Source: Paludibacteraceae bacterium
Lineage (GTDB): Bacteria; Bacteroidota; Bacteroidia; Bacteroidales; Paludibacteraceae
Assembly: GCA_031292565.1 (NCBI GenBank)
Contig: JARLGW010000014.1
Coordinates: 1-64,000 of the forward strand
Reading direction: 5' to 3'
DNA length: 64,000 bases
Below, one piece after another: positions 1 through 9,540 of this stretch. The translations under genes and the position numbers were made by a program. The notes under the pieces were generated by a model that had not been told where the DNA came from, did not search any database, and saw nothing but the letters and a program-made list of their open reading frames with translations. Positions within the stretch are counted from its first letter, which is position 1. Every line of letters starts with the position of its first letter.

Positions 1-387
<387 letters not shown>

Positions 388-537
388 CAAAACTTCTATT
401 GTATATTTTATTTTTATGAAATTTTCTCTTCCGGTAAGTCATGTTAATGAGCATGAGAGCGAGAAATCGAGCAGAGAGTATTACAAATACTCACGGACTC
501 AGAGAGACTCACCTCTCACCTTCTAAATTAAAGAAAT

Positions 538-648
<111 letters not shown>

Positions 649-653
649 TTTAC

Positions 654-690
654 AAGACCCTTGCAAAGCAATTTGTGAGGGTCTTTTGCT
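654..690 (+). terminator. Rho-independent terminator of the rRNA operon
   Basis: AAGACCCT at 654-661 pairs with AGGGTCTT at 678-685, with a further caaa/tttg pairing inside, and T-rich sequence follows. It sits directly after the 5S gene. Confidence 0.85.
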
Positions 691-699
691 TTATATTTT

Positions 700-900
700 T
701 CTTTGTGTTTTGTCTTTGCTCTTTATTCTTTGCTCTTGGAACACAAATTACACAAAAAGCACAAATGCACACAACTTTATAATTATCAATTGAAGCCTTC
801 TTCGCGTTTATTCTTCGTGTCTTTATTCTTTGTTCTTGAAACACAAATTACAAAAAAGGAACAGATGAAAACGATTTTTCCATTTTTAGATAAAAATTAA
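700..900. repeat. Intergenic repeat modules (aacacaaattacac and reversed cgcgtttattc types)
   Basis: Two copies of the text aacacaaattaca (about 739-751 and 840-852) and two copies of a ctttattctttg-type tract (about 718-732 and 820-835) are interleaved with the text cttcgcgtttattcttcgtg. The same modules recur at 21.4, 26.5, 45, 49 and 50 kb. No convincing gene lies here. Confidence 0.6.
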
Positions 901-903
901 TTT

Positions 904-911
904 TAACTTTG
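904..911 (+). promoter_or_regulatory. Bacteroidota -7 box (TAACTTTG)
   Basis: An exact TAnnTTTG match 58 bases upstream of the OmpA-family gene. No clear -33 TTTG was found at the preferred spacing. Confidence 0.5.
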
Positions 912-968
912 CGATATTTTATTCAATAAATAATATATTCTCAATATTCAGTTTAAAGACTAAATTTT

Positions 969-2987
969 ATGAAGAAAATTTCATTATCTCTGCTGTTTGT
1001 TCTTTTTATAATTAATTATACCAATGCACAAAAAGTTCGTTGGAGCTACAAGGTAGAAGGATCGGAAACCGGGGCTGGAATTCCGAGTTCTTTGATAGAA
1101 GGATACAATAAGAATTGTGCAGCTGTATTAGATGAGAACAAAGAGGGTAAAGAACCCAAAAAGAATGCTGAAAGCCCTAAGGCCATAAAATATTTTTTCA
1201 AGCCTTTTAATGCCCAACAGGTAGTTGTTTGCGAAAATTATAATGCAGGAGCCGTTGTTAAAATCGAGATAGAATCATTATCAGATAACCCCAAAAAACA
1301 TCTCATAAAAACTATTTATCAAGGAGAAGCTTCTCCTATTAAAGGTTTCAAAACAACGAATTATAATTTTGAACCAATAAAAGATGTTGTTTGTGTAAAT
1401 GTGTATCTTGACTATAAAAAAGTTCCAGGAGTAAATCAAATAGCGGGAGTTGGGCTTACTGATTTCCCAGAAGCATATTCACCAAAAATCAATTTATCAA
1501 AAGAAAATCCTTTTTCAGGAGATGTCATGTATATGAACGATGATATTTCAGGAAAACTCAATCCGACAAGTAACATTCCAAGTGTTGACGGGGAATACAT
1601 CTATTTTTGTCATCAAGATGAGAAAGGAAACAATCAAATATACCGAGGAACAATAGGCGGAGATGGAAAATTTTCAAAAGTGGAATTGAGCGACTTTAAT
1701 CTCCCACGCAAAATATCAACCTCAAGTGCCCTAACGGCTATCTCTCAAGACAATAATATTGCTTTTGTGAATGATATGACTGTAGGTATGCCAATTGTGT
1801 ACAAAACGTATTTGAAAAGAGATAAAAAAGGAAAGACCAAATGGATTCAGGAACAAGTTAAGATTAATGGTTTTGAATCGGAAGGAAAATATTTATACGA
1901 TTGTATGAGTTACGACGGGCAATATTATTTGGTCAACATGGACAGAAAGGATGGAGAAAATAAATATTTTAAAAGTGATATTTACGTTGCATTTCGTAAT
2001 AAAGATGGTGAATACGAAAAATTCACACACCTGGGATATGATATAAATACAATTGGAGATGAAACTCCCTGCTTTTTGGCCGCCGACAATAAAACCCTTG
2101 TGTTTGCAAGTACCGGCCATCTTGGATATGGAGATAAAGACATTTACATTACAAAACGATTGGACGATACCTGGCAAAACTGGAGTGAACCGATAAACTT
2201 GGGTAATATTATTAACACGAAAGAGCCGGAGGAGTATTTCACCATGGATGCTAAAAACGAATATGCCTATTTTGTACGATGGCAAGACAATCAATCCAAT
2301 TTATACCGAATAAATTTACAACAGCCAGAAAAGGCTACCCCTAAGGCACAAACCATCAAATCGGAGCCAATTATTATCATCAAAGGAAAAGTGCTTGATA
2401 AAAAAACAAACCAACCGCTTCAGGCTGATATTGTTTATACTAATATTCTGACAGGGGAAGTGATCGGTCATGCCACTTCAAACGGAGAAACCGGAGAATA
2501 TTCGGTAGCTCTTCCGTTAGGTAAATTCTATTCCTATTTAGCAAAAGCGGATAATTATTTGCCTGTTTCTGAAAGTGTTGATGCTCGCGAACTCACTGAA
2601 ACTGTCACCATAGAGAAAAACTTACTTCTCGTTCCTATTGAAGTTGGACAAACTATTCGTTTGAACAATATCTTCTTCGACTTTGGCAAATCAACGTTGA
2701 GACAGGAATCGAACGAGGAGTTGGACAATGTTGTTAACATTCTTAATAATAATCCGAAAATGGAAATTGAAATTGCCGGACATACCGATAATGTAGGCTC
2801 AGATGCCGCAAATATGAAACTATCGGATGACAGAGCAAATGCCGTGAGAACCTATCTCATTTCAAAAGGAATCAGTGCCTCACGCGTCACGGCTAAAGGT
2901 TATGGAAAAACCAAGCCGATAGCAACGAACGACACCGATGAAGGTCGACAAATTAATAGACGCGTGGAATTCACAATTATGAAATAG
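969..2987 (+). CDS. OmpA-family outer membrane protein with PD40 propeller and carboxypeptidase-regulatory-like domain
   Basis: A 672-residue exported protein. Residues 1-20 form a signal peptide ending NAQ. An N-terminal beta-rich region of about 160 residues is followed by PD40/WD40-like propeller repeats (about 165-455, with motifs such as NIPSVDGEYIYF and PEEYFTMDAKNEYAYF). A carboxypeptidase-regulatory-like domain follows (about 467-540, IIIKGKVLDKKTNQPL). The C-terminal OmpA domain (about 563-672) carries FFDFGKSTL, GHTDNVGSD and the NRRVEF end, which bind peptidoglycan in this family. Propeller, regulatory-like domain and OmpA in this order match the T9SS protein PorE, but the N-terminal TPR region of PorE is not evident, so I keep the general name. 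It is likely an outer membrane to cell wall tether. It stands alone, with its own -7 box and a terminator. Confidence 0.85.
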   Translation: MKKISLSLLFVLFIINYTNAQKVRWSYKVEGSETGAGIPSSLIEGYNKNCAAVLDENKEGKEPKKNAESPKAIKYFFKPFNAQQVVVCENYNAGAVVKIEIESLSDNPKKHLIKTIYQGEASPIKGFKTTNYNFEPIKDVVCVNVYLDYKKVPGVNQIAGVGLTDFPEAYSPKINLSKENPFSGDVMYMNDDISGKLNPTSNIPSVDGEYIYFCHQDEKGNNQIYRGTIGGDGKFSKVELSDFNLPRKISTSSALTAISQDNNIAFVNDMTVGMPIVYKTYLKRDKKGKTKWIQEQVKINGFESEGKYLYDCMSYDGQYYLVNMDRKDGENKYFKSDIYVAFRNKDGEYEKFTHLGYDINTIGDETPCFLAADNKTLVFASTGHLGYGDKDIYITKRLDDTWQNWSEPINLGNIINTKEPEEYFTMDAKNEYAYFVRWQDNQSNLYRINLQQPEKATPKAQTIKSEPIIIIKGKVLDKKTNQPLQADIVYTNILTGEVIGHATSNGETGEYSVALPLGKFYSYLAKADNYLPVSESVDARELTETVTIEKNLLLVPIEVGQTIRLNNIFFDFGKSTLRQESNEELDNVVNILNNNPKMEIEIAGHTDNVGSDAANMKLSDDRANAVRTYLISKGISASRVTAKGYGKTKPIATNDTDEGRQINRRVEFTIMK

Positions 2988-2998
2988 GTATATATTCC

Positions 2999-3050
2999 CA
3001 AATAAAGAAACAGCCCGTAGGTTATTGAAACTTACGGGCTGCTTTATTTA
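2999..3050 (+). terminator. Rho-independent terminator after the OmpA gene
   Basis: cagcccgtaggt (3011-3022) pairs with acttacgggctg (3030-3041), with one G-T pair. The outer arms aaataaag and ctttattt extend the stem. It can work in both directions. Confidence 0.8.
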
Positions 3051-3111
3051 ATACAGGTTTATCTGGTAAAAGCTACAAAGAAAATGCTAAGAATAGATTT
3101 AAATTAAAACA

Positions 3112-3272
3112 AGCAAATCCCCCAGAACCACTCCGAAGGGAGGGGGAGAAGGAAATGCTCTTGCAGTCTTTTTTTTTCGTTTATGTGTTTTCCTTTTTAA
3201 TTCAATGAATTGTGAATTATCAATTATGAATTATTTTCTTAGCGTTTTCGAGTCTTTGCGTTTATTCTTACT
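3112..3272. repeat. Dispersed repeat modules between the OmpA gene and nth
   Basis: Contains a GC-rich block (ccgaagggagggggag, about 3134-3149), an aattgtgaattatcaattatgaatt block (about 3206-3232) and a reversed gagtctttgcgtttattctta block (about 3249-3270). Each also appears elsewhere in the window. Confidence 0.6.
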
Positions 3273-3273
3273 T

Positions 3274-3906
3274 CTACCTCTCTTGAAAATACTTGCACCA
3301 TTCCGTTAATCCACAATCCATACAGTGAGGCATGCGAGCCGTGCAAACATACCGTCCGTGCAGCAGAATCCAGTGATGCGCTTTTCCCAACAAATTGTTC
3401 GGGATATATTTTACCAGTTCCTTCTCGGTAGCCAGCGGCGTTTTAGTGTCAGTCAATCCTAAGCGGTTCGATACACGAAACACGTGGGTATCCACCGGCA
3501 TGGCGTTTTGATTAAAAGCAACTGTAGCCATTACGTTTGCTGTTTTGCGGCCTACACCTTGTAAAGTTTGCATCTTTTCTATGTCGGGAGGCACTTCACC
3601 ATTAAAATTTTCCACCAATTGCCGTGCCATTGCCACCAGGTGCTTTGCCTTGTTGTTGGGGTAGGATATGCTCTTGATGTAGGTGAAAACTTCTTCGGGT
3701 GTGCTTGCGGCCATCTTTTCAGGGGTGGGGAAGGCTTTGAAAAGCTCTTCACTAACTATATTTACACGCTTATCCGTGCATTGAGCCGAAAGGATTACCG
3801 CTACCAGCAGTTGAAATGGGGTGGCGTAATGCAACTCCGTTTCGGCAACGGGCATGTTTTGTTCAAACCACGAGATGATAGCTTTGTATCGTTCTTTTTT
3901 TGTCAT
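3274..3906 (-). CDS. nth: Endonuclease III
   Basis: A base-excision-repair DNA glycosylase and AP lyase of about 210 residues. The helix-hairpin-helix LQGVGRKTANVMA carries the catalytic Lys, and the downstream MPVDTHVFRV carries the catalytic Asp. The C-terminus holds the iron-sulfur cluster pattern C-x6-C-x2-C-x5-C (CTARMPHCMDCGLTEWC). I start at 3906 (MTKKERY). An upstream in-frame start at 3933 adds nine residues with no family counterpart. It stands alone on the minus strand, convergent with the OmpA gene. All family residues are present. Confidence 0.93.
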   Translation of the reverse strand: MTKKERYKAIISWFEQNMPVAETELHYATPFQLLVAVILSAQCTDKRVNIVSEELFKAFPTPEKMAASTPEEVFTYIKSISYPNNKAKHLVAMARQLVENFNGEVPPDIEKMQTLQGVGRKTANVMATVAFNQNAMPVDTHVFRVSNRLGLTDTKTPLATEKELVKYIPNNLLGKAHHWILLHGRYVCTARMPHCMDCGLTEWCKYFQER

Positions 3907-3934
3907 GAAAAACTTTTGATAAATGAAAACCAAA

Positions 3935-4188
3935 GATACTTTTCATAATTTATAATTCATAATTTATAATTCATAAATTTGAATGCAGAAGTTATGAAGT
4001 CAATGAAAGAATTAAGAAAATTAAAATAATTAAATAAATAATGGAAAATCTGAGCTATGGTGCCCGTGGTGGTTGAGCGGAATCGAAGCCAACGAAGTCG
4101 AAGCCGAATTAAAATTTGAGCGCAAAGACAGGTTTTATTTTGAAAATTATATTTATCAACAAACGGATAAAGAGTGTGTTAATTTTAT
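3935..4188. repeat. Intergenic repeats between nth and ftsK
   Basis: Spans most of a 318-base gap. There is a tandem AT-rich block of repeated 'tataattcataattt' units (about 3944-3978), a 'gaagaaaattaaaataattaaa' type block (about 4000-4035), and a 'tggttgagcggaatcgaagccaacgaagtcgaag' block (about 4068-4105) related to copies near 9320 and 47434. No gene is seen. Confidence 0.55.
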
Positions 4189-4196
4189 TATTTTTG
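4189..4196 (+). promoter_or_regulatory. -7 box (TATTTTTG) for ftsK
   Basis: A TAnnTTTG match 29 bases upstream of the chosen ftsK start. Confidence 0.45.
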
Positions 4197-4224
4197 CACA
4201 TTAAGAAAATTGGTAAATCGTAGT

Positions 4225-6675
4225 ATGGGTGTGAAGACAGAAAATAAAAGTTCCGGGAAAAGTAATTCGTTTTTAGCAAAAATAATTCGTTTCTTTTCCG
4301 ATCAGCGGACTAAATACGGAATAGGTATTTTATTATTGGTTGTTACGGCATACGTGGCGTTATCATTTCTTTCTTTCTTTTTCACGGGAGCTGCTGACGA
4401 TAGCAAAATACAAAGCTCGCTTTTACATCTGTCGGGCGACCAAAAAAAGGAAATTCTTAATTGGGCTGGCCCGATGGGGGCTTACGTGGCCAAATTTTTC
4501 ATCAATAATTGTTTCGGCATCGCTTCCTTTGGCTTTATTTTTTTAGCCTTCGTGGGTGCCTTGTGGTGCATGAAAGTTTACATCATGCCCATGTGGAAGG
4601 CCATTGTGGTGTCCTTATTAGGCATAATATGGGTATCTACCACTATCAGTTTCTTCTTTCACACCGTTTATTCCGATGGCTATATCGTGTGGGGCGGAAA
4701 TCATGGCGAATCGGTAAGTAACTGGTTGAAGTTGAACATAGGCTGGTTTGGTACTTTTTTGGTGGTTATAGCCACGCTGCTTATTTTCTGCGTTTTCGCG
4801 TATAGTGAAACAATTCCTTTTCTACAAAGAACGTGTGCTGCCTTAGGTCAAAAAATAAAAGCCTTTTTTACTAAAAAAGAAAAACCAGAAGCTAAAGCGT
4901 TGGATGTTGAATTGCCTTTTGAACAGGAAGAAGGCAATAACTCGTCGGAGGAAGACGTTAAGTCGGAACCAGAAAACGTGGAACCTGAAAATTCAACCGA
5001 ATGGGTTATTAACACGGATGATGCCGGGGGCGAGTTTGAAATAATCGTACCCAAGGACGAAGAATATAACGTTGAAACGGAAGCGTTGGAAGATCCGATA
5101 TTGCCAGCTCCTATAATGACAAATGGAGTGGGGGATGACGAGAAATATGATGCATCCGAGTTGGGCGAATACGACCCCACGTTGGATTTGTCGCACTATA
5201 AGTTTCCCACGTTGGATTTGCTGAAAGACTACGGAACTGGTGACGGGCAGGTGAACATTGAGGAACAGAATACGAATAAAAACCGAATAATAACTACCCT
5301 CAAAAATTACGGGATAGAAATAGATTCCATCAAAGCCACGGTGGGGCCTACTATTACCTTGTATGAAATTGTGCCAAAAGCGGGGGTGCGTATTTCCAAA
5401 ATCAAGAACTTGGAAAGCGACATCATGTTAAGCCTTGCCGCCACCGGTATTCGTATTATTGCGCCCATTCCGGGTAAGGGTACTATTGGTATTGAGGTGC
5501 CGAATAGTGACCCTCAAACCGTGTCCATGCTGTCCATTATCAATTCCAAAAAGTTTCAGGAATCAAAATACGGCTTGCCCATAGCATTCGGGCGCACCAT
5601 CACGAATGAAATTTTCATGGTGGATTTGTGCAAAATGCCTCACCTGTTGGTGGCGGGAGCTACCGGGCAGGGAAAATCGGTGGGGCTCAACGCCATCATA
5701 ACTTCATTGCTGTACAAAAAACACCCGGCACTGTTGAAATTTGTGTTGGTTGACCCCAAAAAGGTGGAGTTCAATATTTATTCGAAAATAGAAAAACACT
5801 TTTTGGCCAAGTTGCCTGATGGCGACGATGCTATTATCACGGATGTATCTAAGGTGGTGCAAACGCTCAACTCGCTTACCAAGGAGATGGACGACCGCTA
5901 TGATTTACTTAAAAAGGCTCACGTACGTAATATCTCCGAGTACAACGAAAAGTTTGTACATCGCCATTTGAATCCTGAAAAAGGACATCGCTTTTTACCC
6001 TATATCGTGGTTATTATTGATGAGTTTGGCGATTTGATAATGGTGGCCGGCAAAGAGGTGGAATTGCCTATTGCCCGTATAGCCCAGCTGGCTCGTGCGG
6101 TGGGTATCCACATGATTATAGCCACGCAAAGGCCGTCGGTAAATATTATTACAGGGGTGATAAAAGCCAACTTCCCCGCGCGGGTCGCTTTCCGCGTGTC
6201 CTCACAAATAGATTCGCGTACCATTCTCGATGCCACGGGGGCTAATCAGCTAGTGGGGCGTGGAGATATGCTCTTCTCCCAAGGCAGTGATTTGGTGCGT
6301 GTGCAATGTGCTTTTGTGGATACGCCGGAGGTAGAACGCATATCCGATTTTATAGGGATGCAGCAAGGGTATGCCACCGCCTTTTACTTGCCCGAATACG
6401 TGGGTGATGGTGAGGGTGGAAGTGACCTTTCGGAGGTGGATTTGAGTAAAAAAGATCCGATGTTTGAGGAAGCTGCCCGCATTATCGTGGCACATCAACA
6501 GGGATCAACCTCCTTAATTCAACGTAAATTTTCGATAGGATATAACCGAGCCGGACGCATTATGGATCAGTTGGAGGCCTCCGGTATTGTAGGCCCGTTT
6601 GAAGGCAGTAAAGCCCGTCAGGTACTTATCCCCGATGATTATTCGTTGGAACAAAAACTAAGGTCGATGGCTTAA
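4225..6675 (+). CDS. ftsK: DNA translocase FtsK
   Basis: An 816-residue septal DNA pump that clears and aligns chromosome termini during division. The N-terminal quarter has about four to five membrane segments. An acidic linker follows (about 215-330), then the motor: Walker A GATGQGKSVGLN near residue 478, Walker B YIVVIIDEFGDLIM near 600, and the ATQRPSVNIITGVIKANFPAR segment. The final ~65 residues (FEEAARIIVAHQQGSTSLIQ...) are the winged-helix gamma domain that reads polar chromosome sequences. The start is the ATG at 4225. A TTG 15 bases upstream is also in frame but less likely. It is followed by lolA and trxB, a pairing common in Bacteroidales. Confidence 0.95.
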   Translation: MGVKTENKSSGKSNSFLAKIIRFFSDQRTKYGIGILLLVVTAYVALSFLSFFFTGAADDSKIQSSLLHLSGDQKKEILNWAGPMGAYVAKFFINNCFGIASFGFIFLAFVGALWCMKVYIMPMWKAIVVSLLGIIWVSTTISFFFHTVYSDGYIVWGGNHGESVSNWLKLNIGWFGTFLVVIATLLIFCVFAYSETIPFLQRTCAALGQKIKAFFTKKEKPEAKALDVELPFEQEEGNNSSEEDVKSEPENVEPENSTEWVINTDDAGGEFEIIVPKDEEYNVETEALEDPILPAPIMTNGVGDDEKYDASELGEYDPTLDLSHYKFPTLDLLKDYGTGDGQVNIEEQNTNKNRIITTLKNYGIEIDSIKATVGPTITLYEIVPKAGVRISKIKNLESDIMLSLAATGIRIIAPIPGKGTIGIEVPNSDPQTVSMLSIINSKKFQESKYGLPIAFGRTITNEIFMVDLCKMPHLLVAGATGQGKSVGLNAIITSLLYKKHPALLKFVLVDPKKVEFNIYSKIEKHFLAKLPDGDDAIITDVSKVVQTLNSLTKEMDDRYDLLKKAHVRNISEYNEKFVHRHLNPEKGHRFLPYIVVIIDEFGDLIMVAGKEVELPIARIAQLARAVGIHMIIATQRPSVNIITGVIKANFPARVAFRVSSQIDSRTILDATGANQLVGRGDMLFSQGSDLVRVQCAFVDTPEVERISDFIGMQQGYATAFYLPEYVGDGEGGSDLSEVDLSKKDPMFEEAARIIVAHQQGSTSLIQRKFSIGYNRAGRIMDQLEASGIVGPFEGSKARQVLIPDDYSLEQKLRSMA

Positions 6676-6721
6676 CGCGCCATGCTGAAACTATTTACAA
6701 TAAACTTTTAATATATTTTTT

Positions 6722-7366
6722 ATGAAACGAAGTGCCCTTCTCTCTTTGTGCTTTTTGTTGTCAACACTTTCCATTTTCGCTCAAACCGATACAAAAGCCA
6801 AGGCGATATTAGATAAAGCATCCCTCATGTTTAAACAAAAAGCCGTGAAATTTGATTTTACATTGACACTGGAAGATACAAAAACGGATAAAAAGAAGGT
6901 GGTGAAAGGTGATGCCGTGGTGAAAGGTAATAAATTCAAATTGACAGTGCCTACTGTTCATACTTATTTTGATGGGAAAGCGGAATATGTTTACGTGCTA
7001 AAGAACAAAGAAGTAAGTATTTCTGTTCCAACAAAAGCCGAGTTGCAGGACATCAATCCGGCACTTATTCTTACTAGCTATTCGCAAAAAGGGTCGGTAC
7101 AATTCAGTCTGGACAGTAAGCAGGAATTGCCTTACTATGTTATTGATGTTTTCCCCGATTTCAAACTGAAAAAGAATTATTATAAATCGATAATAAGAAT
7201 TGATAAAAAAACATTGCAGGTAATTTCCATCAAGGTGTTGTGCCAAAATGGAGTGCATTCTTTGTTTCAATTGAGCAATTACGACACCAAACAGGATTAT
7301 AAGGATAGCTTTTTCGTGTTCGATTTAAAAGCAAATCCGAAAGTGAATGTTAATGATTTACGTTAG
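6722..7366 (+). CDS. lolA: LolA-family outer-membrane lipoprotein carrier
   Basis: A 214-residue exported protein with a signal peptide (1-20, ending IFAQ). The remaining sequence fits the LolA/LppC-like half-barrel: AKAILDKASLMFKQKAVKFDFT at the N-terminus, then alternating strands with VVKGDAVVKGNKFKL, NKEVSISVPTKAE and a C-terminal YKDSFFVFDLKANPKVNVNDLR. Family members ferry lipoproteins across the periplasm. It lies 46 bases after ftsK on the same strand, so co-transcription is likely. The gene pair supports the assignment more than overall similarity does. Confidence 0.8.
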   Translation: MKRSALLSLCFLLSTLSIFAQTDTKAKAILDKASLMFKQKAVKFDFTLTLEDTKTDKKKVVKGDAVVKGNKFKLTVPTVHTYFDGKAEYVYVLKNKEVSISVPTKAELQDINPALILTSYSQKGSVQFSLDSKQELPYYVIDVFPDFKLKKNYYKSIIRIDKKTLQVISIKVLCQNGVHSLFQLSNYDTKQDYKDSFFVFDLKANPKVNVNDLR

Positions 7367-7372
7367 ATACGC

Positions 7373-8209
7373 ATGAAACAAATTATAGGAATTCTGCTGC
7401 TTTTCTTTATGGTGGAGGGGGCTTTTGCCGCCTCGCAGGTTCCTGATATATGTATGATAAGAAAAGACACCGTGCAGGACACGCTGGCTTTTTTTGTTTA
7501 CCCCCTGGAGGATTATTTCGAGCAGCAAGGCGAACGGAATTTGGGCGGTTTTAAAAGCTGCGAATCCAATGCCTGTCAGCGTGGCTATCAGGCGGTGTGG
7601 AAGGTGGAACACGACAGCCTGTTTCTTGTAAACATACAGGGCTGTAATGAGCACATGAGTTGGTGTGATGAAACAACTTTGCCCAATTTGCGTAGAATAT
7701 TTGGCGACCAATGTGTAGGTAATAAAGTGTTTGCTAAATGGGTGTTTGGTAAGTACCGAGCTTTTGAGGGCAACGAAGTGCCTTATTTGAAGAAGCAGTT
7801 GTTTAACGCCGAACGGGAACTCAAAATAATTGGTGGAAAGGTGAAGTGGATACATCGCTATGTAAACGTGATGCCACGGAATAAATCGTTTGCAGTGGAG
7901 CCCAATACGCCCGATTTTATGGTGTATTTCATTAAAAGTAATTTGAACTGGAAGGCCATACCTAAGCGTGACCCTAATAAATGGATAGCCGACATGGATA
8001 TTTATATAAAAAAGAACGGGAAGGCTTACGTGAAAATAAAAACAACGGGCACTACCAGTTTTGTTACAGCTACCGAAAAAGAATTTAACCGCGTGTTGCA
8101 AAAAACAAAGTGGTTCAAGTACCGGGAGAAAGGAAAAAGGATAGAAGTTTGTTTTAATGTGAGGGCGGAATTTGACGCTGACAAACAAATAATTTCAGTT
8201 ATTAAGTAA
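7373..8209 (+). CDS. Secreted protein of unknown function
   Basis: 278 residues. Residues 1-19 are a signal peptide (cleavage near FAA). Cysteine-containing motifs CESNACQRGYQAVW and NIQGCNEHMSWC are followed by VFAKWVFGKYRAF. The RGYxAxW ... L ... I ... VFAxW pattern recurs in unnamed Bacteroidota proteins, as far as I recall, but I cannot attach a function. The C-terminal 80 residues (KRDPNKWIADMDIYIKKNG..., then TTGTTSFVTATEKEF) look like a separate strand-rich domain resembling energy-transducer TonB-C-like folds, which is a weak guess. It starts seven bases after lolA ends, so it is probably in the ftsK-lolA transcript. An antisense frame of similar length exists but is a shadow. Confidence 0.75.
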   Translation: MKQIIGILLLFFMVEGAFAASQVPDICMIRKDTVQDTLAFFVYPLEDYFEQQGERNLGGFKSCESNACQRGYQAVWKVEHDSLFLVNIQGCNEHMSWCDETTLPNLRRIFGDQCVGNKVFAKWVFGKYRAFEGNEVPYLKKQLFNAERELKIIGGKVKWIHRYVNVMPRNKSFAVEPNTPDFMVYFIKSNLNWKAIPKRDPNKWIADMDIYIKKNGKAYVKIKTTGTTSFVTATEKEFNRVLQKTKWFKYREKGKRIEVCFNVRAEFDADKQIISVIK

Positions 8210-8241
8210 TTATTTACTATTTTTGTTACTGAAATAAATTT

Positions 8242-9198
8242 ATGATTATTATGGAAGAGAATGAAAAAATAAGATGCCTGATTATCGGTTCGGGTCCTGC
8301 CGGCTATACTGCCGCTATTTATGCCTCAAGAGCAAATCTTGATCCTGTATTGTATGAAGGGATGGAACCTGGTGGACAGCTTACTACAACTACCGAGGTT
8401 GAAAATTTTCCAGGCTACCCTACGGGGGTTACGGGGCCTCAACTGATGGAGGATATGAAAAGTCAGGCGCAACGCTTTGGTGCGGATGTTCGATATGGGG
8501 TAGCCACGGCTGCCGACCTACAGAATTATCCATACAAAATTACTATTGATTCCGAGCGGGTGGTTGAAGCTTATACGCTGATTATTGCTACCGGAGCCAC
8601 GGCTAAATATTTAGGCCTGCCTGATGAGCAAAAATATGCAGGCATGGGTGTTTCGGCCTGTGCTACCTGCGATGGTTTCTTTTATCGTAAAAAAAGAGTT
8701 GCCGTGGTGGGTGGTGGTGATACCGCTTGCGAGGAAGCTCTTTATTTGGCAGGCTTATGCGAAAAGGTTTACCTTATTGTACGCAAGCCTTTTTTGAGAG
8801 CTTCTAAGATTATGCAGGATCGTGTTGTAGCTGCGTCTAACGTTGAAATATTGTTTGAGCATACTCCTATTGGTTTATTTGGCGAAAAGGGCGTAGAGGG
8901 CGTGCATTTGATTAAAAGAGCGGGTGAAGCTGACGAAGAGGAGGTGGATATTGCCGTTCACGGCTTTTTCCTTGCCATCGGGCATAAACCGAACTCCGAT
9001 ATTTTCAAAAATTATTTGAAGTTGGATGCTATCGGTTATATTCAAACCGAGCCCGATAGCCCTAGAACGAATATACCGGGTGTTTTTGCTGCAGGAGATG
9101 TGGCCGATAATACTTACAAACAGGCAATTACCGCGGCAGGAAGCGGTTGTAAAGCAGCCATAGAGGCCGAACGCTATTTGTCGGAAAAAGGACTTTAA
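8242..9198 (+). CDS. trxB: Thioredoxin-disulfide reductase
   Basis: A 318-residue flavoprotein that reduces thioredoxin with NADPH in the cytoplasm. The FAD-binding motif is GSGPAGYTAAIYASRA, the redox-active pair is CATC in SACATCDGFFYRKK, the NADPH-binding motif is VVGGGDTACEEALYL, and the C-terminal FAD motif is GVFAAGDVADNTYKQAITAAGSG. Length and motif order are standard for the low-molecular-weight type. A second ATG nine bases in (8251, MEENEK) is an equally likely start. It is last in the ftsK-lolA-unknown-trxB series. Confidence 0.95.
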   Translation: MIIMEENEKIRCLIIGSGPAGYTAAIYASRANLDPVLYEGMEPGGQLTTTTEVENFPGYPTGVTGPQLMEDMKSQAQRFGADVRYGVATAADLQNYPYKITIDSERVVEAYTLIIATGATAKYLGLPDEQKYAGMGVSACATCDGFFYRKKRVAVVGGGDTACEEALYLAGLCEKVYLIVRKPFLRASKIMQDRVVAASNVEILFEHTPIGLFGEKGVEGVHLIKRAGEADEEEVDIAVHGFFLAIGHKPNSDIFKNYLKLDAIGYIQTEPDSPRTNIPGVFAAGDVADNTYKQAITAAGSGCKAAIEAERYLSEKGL

Positions 9199-9200
9199 AA

Positions 9201-9470
9201 ATACAGTTGGTGGGGAGTGAGCAATTAGCAAATTAGCAGATGTGTCAATTAGCTAATGAATTAAAGAATGAAGAGAATTAAAGAAATTAAAAAGAGAGAA
9301 TGCCTGTAAGTACTAGCTTTCGGTGCCTGAGCGTAGTCGAAGGCAGCGGTGATAACACCGAGGGGTGATAATAAATAATAAATAGCAAATATATATGATA
9401 AATATAGCTCCCAATATTTGGGGGCTATTTTGTTTTTAGATTCAATGCTTAACTTCATAACTTCTTTTAT
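9201..9470. repeat. Repeat-filled gap between trxB and sodB
   Basis: Most of a 342-base gap. It holds an 'agcaaattagcagatgtgtcaattagctaatg' block (9224-9256), a 'aattaaagaatgaagagaattaaagaaattaaaaa' block (9260-9294) that recurs near 44894 and 47380, and a 'cggtgcctgagcgtagtcgaaggcagcgg' block (9320-9348) that recurs near 47433. No gene is seen. Confidence 0.6.
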
Positions 9471-9474
9471 AAAA

Positions 9475-9517
9475 AAATCCCCGCGAGGAAAATATAATTT
9501 TCACTTACGGGGATTTC
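9475..9517 (-). terminator. Terminator of sodB
   Basis: AAATCCCCG (9476-9484) pairs with CGGGGATTT (9508-9516). Read on the minus strand, the hairpin is followed by a run of T. It lies just past the sodB stop. Confidence 0.75.
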
Positions 9518-9540
9518 GATTGGATGGTGTCTGTTGCTAT

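Noticed and set aside
7358-8188. 276-codon minus-strand frame opposite the secreted unknown protein
   Set aside because: The plus strand has a signal peptide, operon spacing and protein-like text; the minus frame has none of these.
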